NCBI RefSeq assembly: GCF_001712795.1
Contig: NZ_KV757635.1
Coordinates: 1-39,995 of the forward strand
DNA from: Nostoc sp. KVJ20
GTDB taxonomy: Bacteria; Cyanobacteriota; Cyanobacteriia; Cyanobacteriales; Nostocaceae
DNA: 39,995 bases
Direction: 5' to 3'
The translations under genes were made by a program, and so were the position numbers. Positions 18,763-26,710 of this stretch are shown here, piece after piece. Position 1 is the stretch's first letter. The number at the start of each line of letters is the position of its first letter. The notes below the pieces were generated by a model, which was not told the origin of the DNA, did not search any database, and was given only the letters and a program-made list of their open reading frames with translations.

Positions 18763-20211
18763 CTACACATTTGGCATTCGGCAGGGGAGACGATAGCGAT
18801 CGCCCTTGGCGCGACGACTGCGAGAACTGCTGCTACAATCCAAACAATCATCGTTGGCACGCGGCTCCACATTGATAATGCTGCGTTCTCGCGCAAACCT
18901 TAATTGATGGCACAGTTGGACTTCTGGTTGATAAAGTCCTGTGAACATCATCATAAAATCGTTCACAGCTTGCTCGGCAGACTTAACATTGAGTGCAATG
19001 ACGCTGGGTTGAGCGATATGTTCATCCTCAACATACCGTTGAGTTCGCCGTTCTTCTTCACTCAATGCTTCTTGTTGTAACCTACCAGCCGGAATTAATT
19101 CATGGCAGTGGAGACAACCACCATAAGCATAAGGAAGTACGGGTCGAGTAGCAGTGAAAATATCTCCAACTTGCCTAGTTTGCTTATCAACAGGAACCTT
19201 AGCACCAATCTGAATTCCTGGAATCAGATACTGATGCACTAGGGCGTTGAAAACTAGACGGCTTTGCATCGAGTCCGCTGCCAAGAACAAGAAATCGGCA
19301 TCTACTAGTAACTTTGCGATCGCTTCATCGACGATATTTCCCACAACCGCATCATAGCGGATGGAGGGATTAGCAAGTTTTGCAACCCGGCGGGCGACAT
19401 GGACTTTATAAGCAGCCAGTCGTTTGCCGAGTTTTTGCAACCACGGAATCGGCTGTTTAGTTAACCAAGTCATTGCATCCCAAGGATTTGTGCCAACAAT
19501 TCGGGGTCGATTAGTTAATTCAATGCGGTCAAAGTCGATAGCGACGATATGTCCAACTCCCAAGTGGGACAACCATTCATTGATTAGCGAACCTCCGCCG
19601 CCAAGTCCGATGATTCCCACCTTTAAATTGGCGAAAATTTCTTGTCCGACATCGCCAAACAAGCGTGCGTGGCGGTCGTACATGGGATTGGCGGCACACA
19701 GTCGGGGTTGGGGCGCAGGATAAAGTCGCCGAATATGCGAACCGATGACGGTCATGTGGTCGAGTTGGAAGCGACCAGAGGGAGTCCAGATATCTCCTGC
19801 TACGGCGTTTTTGGCAAATACTAGTGCCCCCACCGGGCCGCCACGAGTAATATCGAGCAGCGCCGGATACCCTCGTTCGTGGGATGCCATATCATCAGCA
19901 GAGAAACAAACTTCATCTCTACCACCATGACAGTGTACGGCGAAGTAGCAGAGATTCTGTTCTGCACAGTAACCTGATATCTCAGCTACAAACTTTGCAG
20001 TTAAAGCACGGTAGCCGCGAGTACCAGGTACATAGTCAATCCTGTCTTGCGCTAGAAAAACTTCACGCGCCAGCAGGCAGATACCGCGAGGGGTTTCTAC
20101 AATACCTGCTGCAATCACCGCGCCATGTTCATCACCATCACCAGGAAAAAGATGGCGATCAAGCTTTTGATAAAGTGGCTGATCAATTCTGAATTCAATA
20201 GATTTGTTCAT
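18763..20211 (-). CDS. JAB deubiquitinase-E1 (ThiF) fusion of a bacterial ubiquitin-like operon
   Basis: A 482-residue fusion from an ATG whose ATGA overlaps the E2-like stop. Residues 1-165 form a JAB/JAMM metalloprotease: glutamate E28, then HCHG (H93, H95) and SADD (S104, D107) make the zinc site, so it should cleave Ubl tails or conjugates. Residues about 175-460 are a ThiF/E1 adenylating domain. The glycine-rich loop is GLGGGGSLINEW (202-213), the ATP-ribose acid lies in IDFDRIELTNR, and two CxxC zinc pairs are C366/C369 and C456/C459. The crossover loop that in ThiF, MoeB and E1 carries the catalytic cysteine (here VEDEHIAQPSVIALN, about 394-408) has none. Adenylation therefore seems intact while a standard thioester does not. 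JAB-E1 fusions occur in bacterial Ubl operons. Confidence 0.92.
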   Translation of the reverse strand: MNKSIEFRIDQPLYQKLDRHLFPGDGDEHGAVIAAGIVETPRGICLLAREVFLAQDRIDYVPGTRGYRALTAKFVAEISGYCAEQNLCYFAVHCHGGRDEVCFSADDMASHERGYPALLDITRGGPVGALVFAKNAVAGDIWTPSGRFQLDHMTVIGSHIRRLYPAPQPRLCAANPMYDRHARLFGDVGQEIFANLKVGIIGLGGGGSLINEWLSHLGVGHIVAIDFDRIELTNRPRIVGTNPWDAMTWLTKQPIPWLQKLGKRLAAYKVHVARRVAKLANPSIRYDAVVGNIVDEAIAKLLVDADFLFLAADSMQSRLVFNALVHQYLIPGIQIGAKVPVDKQTRQVGDIFTATRPVLPYAYGGCLHCHELIPAGRLQQEALSEEERRTQRYVEDEHIAQPSVIALNVKSAEQAVNDFMMMFTGLYQPEVQLCHQLRFARERSIINVEPRANDDCLDCSSSSRSRRAKGDRYRLPCRMPNV

Positions 20212-20588
20212 CGGCTTCTCAACCACGTAAGAACCTTAGTTAATTTGGATGTAGCCGTATCAATAGCTGGATTCAATCGATTGGAACGCCTCGATACTTG
20301 GATTGCAGGCTGATTTCGCCAATTAGCTGAGGAGAACCCATCACCTTGAACTAAACCATCAACCCGACGTAACCCTGAATCTATATAGTGCGGGTAGACA
20401 TCTGCATAGGGATACTGAAAGGAAATTGCAAAGCCTACCCAACTGCTGGAAGGCACATACTGTTCACCAATCAGTAGTTTATGGACAATGACGTTTGCGC
20501 CACCCTGCGCTTCAGCTTCCACTTCGACGGAATGTCCTGGAAAGGCTTGCTGAATTTCTGCGATCGCCTGTTCAACTTCAGGTGTCAT
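20208..20588 (-). CDS. E2-fold protein without cysteine (Prok-E2_E-like)
   Basis: A 126-residue protein starting MTPEVEQAIAEI, with the ribosome site AGGGAGGGG overlapping the end of the Ubl gene. The layout is E2-like: an N-terminal helix, strands (VEVEAEAQGGANVIVHKLLI, then WVGFAISFQYPYADVYPHYI with the proline-rich turn typical of E2s), then the flap and C-terminal helix. The segment AIQVSRRSNRLNPAIDTATS, then KVLTWLRSR, matches my memory of the Prok-E2_E family (Q-x-SRxxNR...D). No cysteine occurs anywhere, so it cannot carry a Ubl thioester; a serine oxyester or a non-catalytic E2 scaffold are options. Its stop overlaps the JAB-E1 start (ATGA), so the two are made together. Confidence 0.8.
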   Translation of the reverse strand: MTPEVEQAIAEIQQAFPGHSVEVEAEAQGGANVIVHKLLIGEQYVPSSSWVGFAISFQYPYADVYPHYIDSGLRRVDGLVQGDGFSSANWRNQPAIQVSRRSNRLNPAIDTATSKLTKVLTWLRSR

Positions 20589-20601
20589 TGGTATCCCCTC
20601 C

Positions 20602-20880
20602 CTATGAGTTGTCATCGGGTGCAGTGGCGCGGAACTTTTGCCCTTCGTGCAGGGTAACGGTTTCGCAGTCTCCAATTTGCTTGAGGGGAGAATTGCCTTT
20701 GACCTCAAACAGTACAAAATCTTCCTGAATCGCTACGCCCTGTTTGATGGCAGTTTGCTTGATTTCCAAGCCCGTAGCCTTATGCTCTGAGAAGGTTACA
20801 GGGCGTTCATTGACAATAACAGTAATTATTTTTGGTTTTTTGGAGATGGATTCGGTATCTTTTGCAGCATCAATTTGCAT
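20602..20880 (-). CDS. Ubiquitin-like protein (Multi_ubiq/PF14452-like, single domain)
   Basis: A 92-residue protein with the ribosome site AAGGAGT before ATG. After about 20 polar, lysine-containing residues, a single beta-grasp domain runs through KIITVIVNERPVTFSEHKAT, the helix LEIKQTAIKQG, then DFVLFEVKG and CETVTLHEGQKF. The VNxRP-x(6)-K-x-TG opening is what I recall for the bacterial multi-ubiquitin family; here there is one copy. The tail is FRATAPDDNS, without Gly-Gly. The JAB domain downstream could trim it to the activatable form, or the pathway uses another C-terminal residue. First gene of the Ubl-E2-(JAB-E1) operon, divergent from the XRE regulator gene. Confidence 0.85.
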   Translation of the reverse strand: MQIDAAKDTESISKKPKIITVIVNERPVTFSEHKATGLEIKQTAIKQGVAIQEDFVLFEVKGNSPLKQIGDCETVTLHEGQKFRATAPDDNS

Positions 20881-20969
20881 GGGAATACTCCTTATGTATT
20901 GAATTGAACTTTTGAGTACTGATTGTCTAAGGATGACATTTTGCCGTAAAAATACTGAAGCAGCTTAAT

Positions 20970-21068
20970 TATCCTATTGGTGTTGAATTATCTTCCTATT
21001 TCAGGAGGATAACTTTTACTACAAGGAAACGTCAACAGCAAAAGGAAGCAATATCCTATAAAAGGATA
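20970..21068. promoter_or_regulatory. Divergent promoter with palindromic candidate operators for the XRE regulator
   Basis: Between the Ubl operon and the XRE gene, the element TATCCT/AGGATA recurs. One palindrome is TTATCTTCCT (20988-20997) with AGGAGGATAA (21003-21012), one mismatch, 5-nt loop. A second is TATCCT (21052-21057) with AGGATA (21063-21068), perfect, 5-nt spacer, ending 9 nt before the XRE ATG. A lone TATCCT lies at 20970 and a lone AGGATA at 21081. Repeated two-fold sites in a divergent region are typical operators of XRE repressors, so the regulator probably controls itself and the Ubl operon. Confidence 0.65.
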
Positions 21069-21077
21069 GTTAAGTAG

Positions 21078-21494
21078 ATGAGGATAGTCGCAAAAATTAC
21101 AAAACACATGAGTTTGATGGAGTACATCGGAGGACAAATCCGAAATTTACGTGTGAGTTATGGAGGAGGTAAGGGGTTGTCCCAAGAAGCGCTTGCTAAG
21201 GAATTGGGAAATACTGCGAACACAATTTCTCGCTGGGAAACTGCCACTTATCGCCCAACCATTGAAGACCTTGAACGCCTTGCGCGGTTCTTTGGAGTGT
21301 CAATTTTGACTTTTTTCCCGCCAGAGGAAGCTCCAGCTAACGACCAACTCACTGCATTGTTACGCGCAGCTAAACAGTTGTCTCCTGAAGACCTAGAGGA
21401 ATTAAGCAAATACGCAGAATTTCGTAAAGCTCGAAGTTTTCAGAAGCAGTCGAAACCAGGGCGCAAGAGGAAAAAACAGGATGAAGCAGACTGA
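21078..21494 (+). CDS. XRE-family transcriptional regulator
   Basis: A 138-residue repressor-like protein. The helix-turn-helix spans LSQEALAKELGNTANTISRW, about residues 35-54, followed by the Cro/CI-type signature PTIEDLERLARFFGVSILTFF. The C-terminus is lysine-rich (KPGRKRKK), perhaps a cleavage-exposed or dimer-modulating tail. ATGs at 21108 and 21117 are alternative starts; none has a good ribosome site. It overlaps the ImmA/IrrE gene by 14 nt. In such pairs the protease inactivates the repressor when a signal arrives, as in ICEBs1 ImmR/ImmA. The palindromes just upstream are its likely binding sites. Confidence 0.9.
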   Translation: MRIVAKITKHMSLMEYIGGQIRNLRVSYGGGKGLSQEALAKELGNTANTISRWETATYRPTIEDLERLARFFGVSILTFFPPEEAPANDQLTALLRAAKQLSPEDLEELSKYAEFRKARSFQKQSKPGRKRKKQDEAD

Positions 21495-22137
21495 TTATGA
21501 GTACTACGAGGAGATGAAAGCCCTTGCACGCAAAATTAGGACAGAGCATGGCTTGAATACTCCACGGGTACAACGGTCACATATACGTGCTATCTACAAG
21601 AAATACGACATTCAATTTGATTTATGGCCTGTAAAAGGTGCGCCCCCCACAGTAAAACTCAAAAGTTTGCGGGGGGCTTTCTTTAACGATGAACACGGTG
21701 TAACTATTATGGTTAACCGCTTTCTTCCTGACGCACCTGCAATTTTTACAATGGGTCATGAATTAAAGCATTTTTTGGTTGATCGTGACTATAAAGCTTT
21801 ATGGTGTGGTGATGACAATGTAAATGACAAAATTGAAATTGGTGCTGAAGTGTTTGCTGCTGAACTGATGTTTCCAGAAAAAGACTTTGAAGATTTATTA
21901 GTTCAAATGGGGGTCAAAAAGGGGGAATGTAATCCAGAGATTTTAGTTAAGCTCAAGCACGCAACTAAGACGACACTTTCCTATGCAGGGTTGGTTAAGA
22001 AAGCAGAATTTCTTGGGTTTGCTCCAAAAGGCTCTTTTAACAGAGTCAAATGGCAGCAACTTGAGGAGCAGATGGGTATACCTGTTTTCAAGCGGATAAA
22101 ACGTCCACAGAAGCAGACAAAGGAGCTAACCTGGTAA
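21481..22137 (+). CDS. ImmA/IrrE-family metallopeptidase
   Basis: A 218-residue zinc protease of the ImmA/IrrE (COG2856) type. The HExxH site is HELKH at residues 93-97 (FTMGHELKHFLVDRD). The third ligand is probably the glutamate in IGAEVFAAELMFP (E123). It is translated from within the XRE gene end, so the two proteins are coupled. The expected substrate is the XRE repressor; cleavage would release the divergent Ubl operon. The C-terminus is basic (KRIKRPQKQTKE). An intact active site and the conserved layout make this a firm call; the target is inferred. Confidence 0.9.
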   Translation: MKQTDYEYYEEMKALARKIRTEHGLNTPRVQRSHIRAIYKKYDIQFDLWPVKGAPPTVKLKSLRGAFFNDEHGVTIMVNRFLPDAPAIFTMGHELKHFLVDRDYKALWCGDDNVNDKIEIGAEVFAAELMFPEKDFEDLLVQMGVKKGECNPEILVKLKHATKTTLSYAGLVKKAEFLGFAPKGSFNRVKWQQLEEQMGIPVFKRIKRPQKQTKELTW

Positions 22138-22191
22138 TTTAGTAAAAGATTTGCTAATACTGGTTAGTGTTTTATCTAGCACTATTAATGT

Positions 22192-22341
22192 ATGACCGAC
22201 TCAACCCTCAAACGCCTATCCGTCTTTATCGAAAAAATAATAATCGTGCAAGTGCTGAACAAGCAAGTTAGTTTTGAATATGAGGAAAAGCCTTTTAAAG
22301 GATTACATGGCTGGTATTCGCGTAAGCCTTTGTCATTATAA
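22192..22341 (+). pseudogene. Truncated 5' copy of the DUF1156 DNA methylase gene
   Basis: An ATG opens 49 codons ending in TAA. The peptide matches the first 49 residues of the intact methylase at 23149 in 34 positions by my count, including VFIEK, VQVLN, PFKGLH and WYSRKPLS. After that the similarity stops abruptly, and a new ribosome site and gene follow. It cannot be functional as a methylase. The divergence shows it is not a very recent copy; it marks where foreign DNA entered or where two related clusters recombined. Confidence 0.9.
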
Positions 22342-22358
22342 ATCAGGAGGTAAAGTAT

Positions 22359-22649
22359 ATGAAAATTGACGTGCGTAATGCTGTTGTAGCTGCTAAAGAA
22401 TATTTTGAAGGTATACAGGATATGATAGGCAATTCTATCGATAATATCTTGCTTGAAGAAATAGAATTGTCAGAGAATAAAAGGTTTTGGTATGTAACAT
22501 TAGGTTTTAATCGCCCTGTAACTAAGACTGAAAGGACACTTCTCTCTGATGTTATTTCTTTAGGTACTAAATATGAACGCGAGTATAAAATATTTACCAT
22601 AGATGCCGAAACAGGGGAAGTAAAATCGATGAAAATTCGTGAGGTATGA
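22359..22649 (+). CDS. Small protein paired with the PIN nuclease (possible antitoxin)
   Basis: A 96-residue soluble acidic protein with a perfect ribosome site (AGGAGG, 9 nt before ATG). An N-terminal helix (VRNAVVAAKEYFEGIQDM) leads to strands (RFWYVTLGFNRPV, then YKIFTIDAETGEVKSMKI). The DAETGEV turn is like PepSY-type small domains. It does not look like a classical DNA-binding antitoxin. Its stop overlaps the PIN gene start (ATGA), the usual antitoxin-first order. Whether it neutralises the PIN protein is inference. Confidence 0.75.
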   Translation: MKIDVRNAVVAAKEYFEGIQDMIGNSIDNILLEEIELSENKRFWYVTLGFNRPVTKTERTLLSDVISLGTKYEREYKIFTIDAETGEVKSMKIREV

Positions 22650-23143
22650 AAGATTATATTAGCTCGTTGTTTAAAACTTATAAACAAAAAGGAATTTTAA
22701 TTGACACAAATATTTTACTGCTTTGGTTTGTTGGAACTGTAAATCGAAATCGAATATCACAATTTAATCGGACTGAAAAGTTTTTACCGGAAGATTATGA
22801 TTTGCTCGTGAGTATTTTGTCGTATTTCTCAAAAATTGTTACAACTCCTAATGTGCTGACTGAAGTGAATAGTCTGGTTAACCAGATTGGTGAACCAGAA
22901 CGTTCTCAATGTTACTCTGTATTTGCTCAAGCGATGACTGCATTAGATGAATTTTATATTGAAAGTGTCAATGCTGTTCAGCTAGATAATTTTACTAAAT
23001 ATGGGCTGACTGACTGTGGAATTGTGACTTTAGCAAAAAATAAATATTTAGTGCTTACAGATGATTTCAAGTTAGCTAATTATCTGCAAAAAGTAGGTAT
23101 TGATACAATTAATTTTAATAATATTCGGACTTATGGTTGGTAA
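22646..23143 (+). CDS. PIN-domain nuclease (possible toxin)
   Basis: A 165-residue PIN-like protein. The acidic residues of the fold can be followed: D20 in GILIDTNILLLW, E73 in TPNVLTEVNS, D123 in GLTDCGIVTLA, and D139/D140 in VLTDDFKLA. These four places match the metal-binding site of PIN ribonucleases. It is longer than a VapC toxin by about 30 residues, with an insert after the first strand (SQFNRTEKFLPEDYDLL). The start overlaps the 96-residue gene, and the methylase gene starts 5 nt after its stop, so it is in the same transcript. Probable RNA cleavage; toxin or effector role inferred. Confidence 0.85.
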   Translation: MKDYISSLFKTYKQKGILIDTNILLLWFVGTVNRNRISQFNRTEKFLPEDYDLLVSILSYFSKIVTTPNVLTEVNSLVNQIGEPERSQCYSVFAQAMTALDEFYIESVNAVQLDNFTKYGLTDCGIVTLAKNKYLVLTDDFKLANYLQKVGIDTINFNNIRTYGW

Positions 23144-23148
23144 TAAAA

Positions 23149-26073
23149 ATGTCTGACTCAACTTCTAAACGCCCTGCTGTATTTATTGAAAAAATGATGC
23201 CTGTACAGGTATTAAACGAGCAAGTTAATTTTGAACACGGGGGAAATCCATTTAAAGGATTACATCGCTGGTATTCGCGTAAGCCATTATCTTTTAGTCG
23301 TGCCAGTGTGTTGGCTTCATTATTACCAGCAGATATCACAATGCAAGAGTTTGAATATTTGCTGGGGTTAGTACCGGGGAAGGAGGTAAAGCTATATAAA
23401 ACGCCGCCTAATTCTGTGCAAATTAAGAAGGTGCAGGATTATTGTGAGAAGGTTTGGGGAACTCGCACACCGACTGTTTTAGATGCTTTTGCAGGTGGTG
23501 GAAGTATACCTTTTGAGGCGGCGAGATATGGGTTAAATGTGCTGGCTTCTGATTTAAATCCTGTGGCGGTGGTGACGATGAAGGCGGCGATGGAATATCC
23601 GCTAAAGTTTGGCCCAGATTTGCAGCAGGATATTGATAAATGGGTGAAGTGGGTAGGCGATGAAGCCCAGAAAAGGTTAGCTGAATTTTTCCCTTCTTTA
23701 CCTGGGGAAACTGTGCAGAATTATTTATGGGTGCATACTGTTGTTTGTCCGAGTTGTGAGTCTGTTGTTCCGTTGAGTCCGAATTGGTGGTTATATAAAC
23801 GCCCGGAAAAGCAGAATTTACATAAATGGTGCGCTATCAAGCCAATTCCTAATCCTGAAAATAAGCGGGTTGATTTTGAATTGGTTAGGGGCAGGAAGGG
23901 GAAGGGAACAACAATTGAAACTGCTGATGGAGAATACGATCCAGATACTAAAATCACTATTAGTAGAGGTGTAGGCAGATGCCCTAATTGTGGAAATGTA
24001 ATTGATAATCAAATTATTATGCAAGCTGCTAAAAATAAGCAGATGAGTTGTAAATTATATGCAATTGCTTCTAAAACAGGACAGGGAAGCCTATCCCTTA
24101 GAATCCCAACAGAATTAGATAATGATGGTGTTAATAAAGCAGAAGCGTTTTTCAAAGCTCATTTATATAATTGGCAACAAAAAAATGTTTTACCTGACGA
24201 GGTAATACCAGAAGGAAAAGATTTTGATGAACAAATAAGAATATTTTGTCCAAATTGGATAGATATGTTTAATCAGCGCCAGCTTTTGACACTGGTAACT
24301 TATGTAGAACTTATCAATGAAGCAAAGGAACTGATTCAAGCGGAATATTCTTTAGAGAGAGCGCTAGGAATTATTACTTATTTAGCTTTAGTTTTAGATC
24401 GTTGTATTGATGCAAATTGTAGATTATGTATTTGGGATGCATCGAGAGTCAGTTCAAAAAAAGCATCTACACAACATTCATTAAATTTGATGTGGAATTA
24501 TCCAGAAATTAATGGTGCAGGTGATTTGTGGAATTTATGTGTAGATATGTTTGCCTCTGATTATAAAAATCTTTGCTCATTACTTGGAACTAAATTCGGT
24601 ACAGTAGAAAACGTAGGGATTGAAATACACGAGCCAAAATTCATTCAAATTAATTCAGCATCAGCCGATAATTTAACTCACATCCCCGATAAATCCGTAG
24701 ATGCAGTCATCACCGACCCACCTTACTACGCCACAATTCAATACGCTGAACTCTCAGATTTTTTCTACGTGTGGCTAAAACGCACCCTCGGCGACATCTT
24801 CCCCGAATTATTCTACCTAGAACTCACCGACAAAGAACGCGAAGCCGTCGCCAACCCTTCACGCTTTAAAGGGATGGGTAGACCTGCTACTGATACCACT
24901 GAAGCAATTACACCTGAAAAACTCGCCAACCAAGACTATGAAGCAAAAATGGCGATGGCGTTTGCCGAATATCACCGCGTCCTCCGCGACGACGGCGTGA
25001 TGACAGTACAATTCAACCACAAAGACTCAGGCGCGTGGGATGTCTTAGCCAAATCCCTGATCAATGCTGGTTTCGAGATCACCGCATCATGGGCTGTCAG
25101 TACCGAAAACCCACAAAACTTGCACCAAGCGCAGAAAAATGCAGTTTCCAGCACCGTGCTTTTAGTGTGCCGCAAACGTGACCCCAACGCTAAACAAGCT
25201 TGGTGGGATGATGTGCGTATCAAGGTGCGAAATATCGTCTTTAAAGAAGCACCAGAGCTAGAAAAATGTTTAACAGGAGATTCTCGTTCTGCACCTGATA
25301 AAGTAGCAAATCCCTATCCTGCGGTCAATGAAGAAGAAGCAAAAGATAACACACGCCGCATTAAACCCCCTGGTATTAACTTGTGTTTAAGTGCTTTTGG
25401 TTGTGCTTTGAGAGAGTTTACTAAATACAGTTCCGTCCTCGACAGTGCAGGTAATCCAGTTGAACCCAAAGCAGCATTTGAAGAAGTACGCCAAGCAGTA
25501 GTCGAATACCGATTACAAAACTTATTAAAAGGTAAAGACTTCAACGGTATCGACCCTTTAACCCAATGGTACATCTTGGCATGGGATACCTTTGAAGCGC
25601 GAGAATTCCCCTTCGATGAAGCCAGACAACTGGCTTTAGCAGTCGGTGGTTTTGATGTTTCCGATTTAGTCAAAAAACACAAACTACTCGATTCTGGAAG
25701 CGGTTACTGTAAATTACTCACCCCGCAACAACGCTTGAAAAAACGCGCCTTCTCCGTCACCGATACTGAATTTTCTGCCAGATATTTGGTTGATGGACTC
25801 CATGCCATTATCGCTCTTTACCAAGAGGAAGAAAATACAGAACCAGTCCGCAGATTTATGAAAAATACAGGCTTAGTTAGCAACGATTTATTTATGCGGA
25901 CATTTGAAGTAGCGTTGAAAGTAATTCCGCGCATTGGTGATGAAAAGAAACGCCTGACTGAAGAAAAAGCCTTATTAGATTTGTGGTTGGCTATGGATGA
26001 AATCAAAGCCAAAGTCTCTTATGTGCAACCTGAGATACCATTTAATGAAGGAGGACAATTGGATTTATTCTGA
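23149..26073 (+). CDS. DUF1156 adenine-specific DNA methylase (COG1743)
   Basis: A 974-residue methylase; ATG 23149 is supported by the alignment with the truncated copy at 22192. The DUF1156 start (PFKGLHRWYSRKPLSFSRAS) comes first. The SAM motif is VLDAFAGGGSIPFEA (about 110-124), and the catalytic motif DPPYYA begins at D523 (TDPPYYATIQYAELSDF). Two zinc-ribbon pairs lie between them (CPSCESVVPLS and CPNCGNVID). The DPPY form points to N6-adenine or N4-cytosine methylation. Methylases of this class pair with DUF499 ATPases and SNF2/PLD helicases and would mark self DNA. The recognition sequence is unknown. The region after motif IV is long and helical. Confidence 0.93.
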   Translation: MSDSTSKRPAVFIEKMMPVQVLNEQVNFEHGGNPFKGLHRWYSRKPLSFSRASVLASLLPADITMQEFEYLLGLVPGKEVKLYKTPPNSVQIKKVQDYCEKVWGTRTPTVLDAFAGGGSIPFEAARYGLNVLASDLNPVAVVTMKAAMEYPLKFGPDLQQDIDKWVKWVGDEAQKRLAEFFPSLPGETVQNYLWVHTVVCPSCESVVPLSPNWWLYKRPEKQNLHKWCAIKPIPNPENKRVDFELVRGRKGKGTTIETADGEYDPDTKITISRGVGRCPNCGNVIDNQIIMQAAKNKQMSCKLYAIASKTGQGSLSLRIPTELDNDGVNKAEAFFKAHLYNWQQKNVLPDEVIPEGKDFDEQIRIFCPNWIDMFNQRQLLTLVTYVELINEAKELIQAEYSLERALGIITYLALVLDRCIDANCRLCIWDASRVSSKKASTQHSLNLMWNYPEINGAGDLWNLCVDMFASDYKNLCSLLGTKFGTVENVGIEIHEPKFIQINSASADNLTHIPDKSVDAVITDPPYYATIQYAELSDFFYVWLKRTLGDIFPELFYLELTDKEREAVANPSRFKGMGRPATDTTEAITPEKLANQDYEAKMAMAFAEYHRVLRDDGVMTVQFNHKDSGAWDVLAKSLINAGFEITASWAVSTENPQNLHQAQKNAVSSTVLLVCRKRDPNAKQAWWDDVRIKVRNIVFKEAPELEKCLTGDSRSAPDKVANPYPAVNEEEAKDNTRRIKPPGINLCLSAFGCALREFTKYSSVLDSAGNPVEPKAAFEEVRQAVVEYRLQNLLKGKDFNGIDPLTQWYILAWDTFEAREFPFDEARQLALAVGGFDVSDLVKKHKLLDSGSGYCKLLTPQQRLKKRAFSVTDTEFSARYLVDGLHAIIALYQEEENTEPVRRFMKNTGLVSNDLFMRTFEVALKVIPRIGDEKKRLTEEKALLDLWLAMDEIKAKVSYVQPEIPFNEGGQLDLF

Positions 26074-26107
26074 TAATTCCGAACCCGCCCAAACAATAAC
26101 TAATCAA

Positions 26108-26293
26108 TTAGAGTTTTTTTAAGGAAACTAAACCATTGTCTTGAAAATCTATTTCTGGATGATATCCTGCCATGAGAGAAGTTCCAAGTATTGGTTTATA
26201 ACCAGCAGATAAAACTGGAACTAATATCTCTATACCGTCCCATACAATTGTTGCCAAATGTATAGACAATAAAGCTTGACTACCGTATTTTAG
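26108..26293 (-). pseudogene. C-terminal fragment of a clan AA (retropepsin-like) aspartic protease
   Basis: About 61 open codons between stops, with HLATIVWDGIEILVPVL, then GTSLMAGYHPEIDF and DNGLVSLKKL. This fits the second half of small cyanobacterial aspartic proteases (the flap-distal strand, G-T-x-LL, D-F). The DTG active-site half is missing, so it is dead. It fills most of the gap between the methylase and the toxin-antitoxin pair. Confidence 0.5.
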
Positions 26294-26362
26294 TTAAAAT
26301 TTAGATAAGAAGAGTGAAAAACGTTGTATTTATAGCAGAGCTACTACAAAAATTAAAAGCTT

Positions 26363-26710
26363 ATGACAAAAAGCAATATTAGGCAGCAAATTTTAGAACA
26401 GTTGGAAACGTTACCCCCAGAACAGGTAAAAACTCTCCTGTTAACATGGCTGACTAGTTCATCAGGGGATTTAGAAGATTTTGAACAGTTAGTGACAAAT
26501 CAAGCTATTCAAACCACAGAAGAATCATTTGAGTACGGTGAGATAGACGCAGCATTAAATTTTCAACCTCTTACTGAAGCCCAAATGGTTCAGCAAAGTC
26601 AATCCGCTCTCGAAGCGTACCGTAGCACAGGTTCAGGAGTGGCGCATGACCGTGTGCGCGAATGGGCAGACAGTTTAGGAACTGAACAAGAACGCCCATG
26701 TCCCAGATAG
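26363..26710 (+). CDS. Antitoxin of a ParE/RelE-type pair
   Basis: A 115-residue acidic protein. The C-terminal part (ALEAYRSTGSGVAHDRVREW, then ADSLGTEQERPCP) is typical of antitoxins placed before ParE-like toxins in cyanobacteria. The N-terminus (IRQQILEQLETLPPEQVKTL) is a helical extension often fused to them, also known in DUF2281-like proteins. It overlaps the toxin start by 13 nt. As the toxin frame is broken, this may be a surviving orphan antitoxin or still an autoregulator. Confidence 0.7.
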   Translation: MTKSNIRQQILEQLETLPPEQVKTLLLTWLTSSSGDLEDFEQLVTNQAIQTTEESFEYGEIDAALNFQPLTEAQMVQQSQSALEAYRSTGSGVAHDRVREWADSLGTEQERPCPR

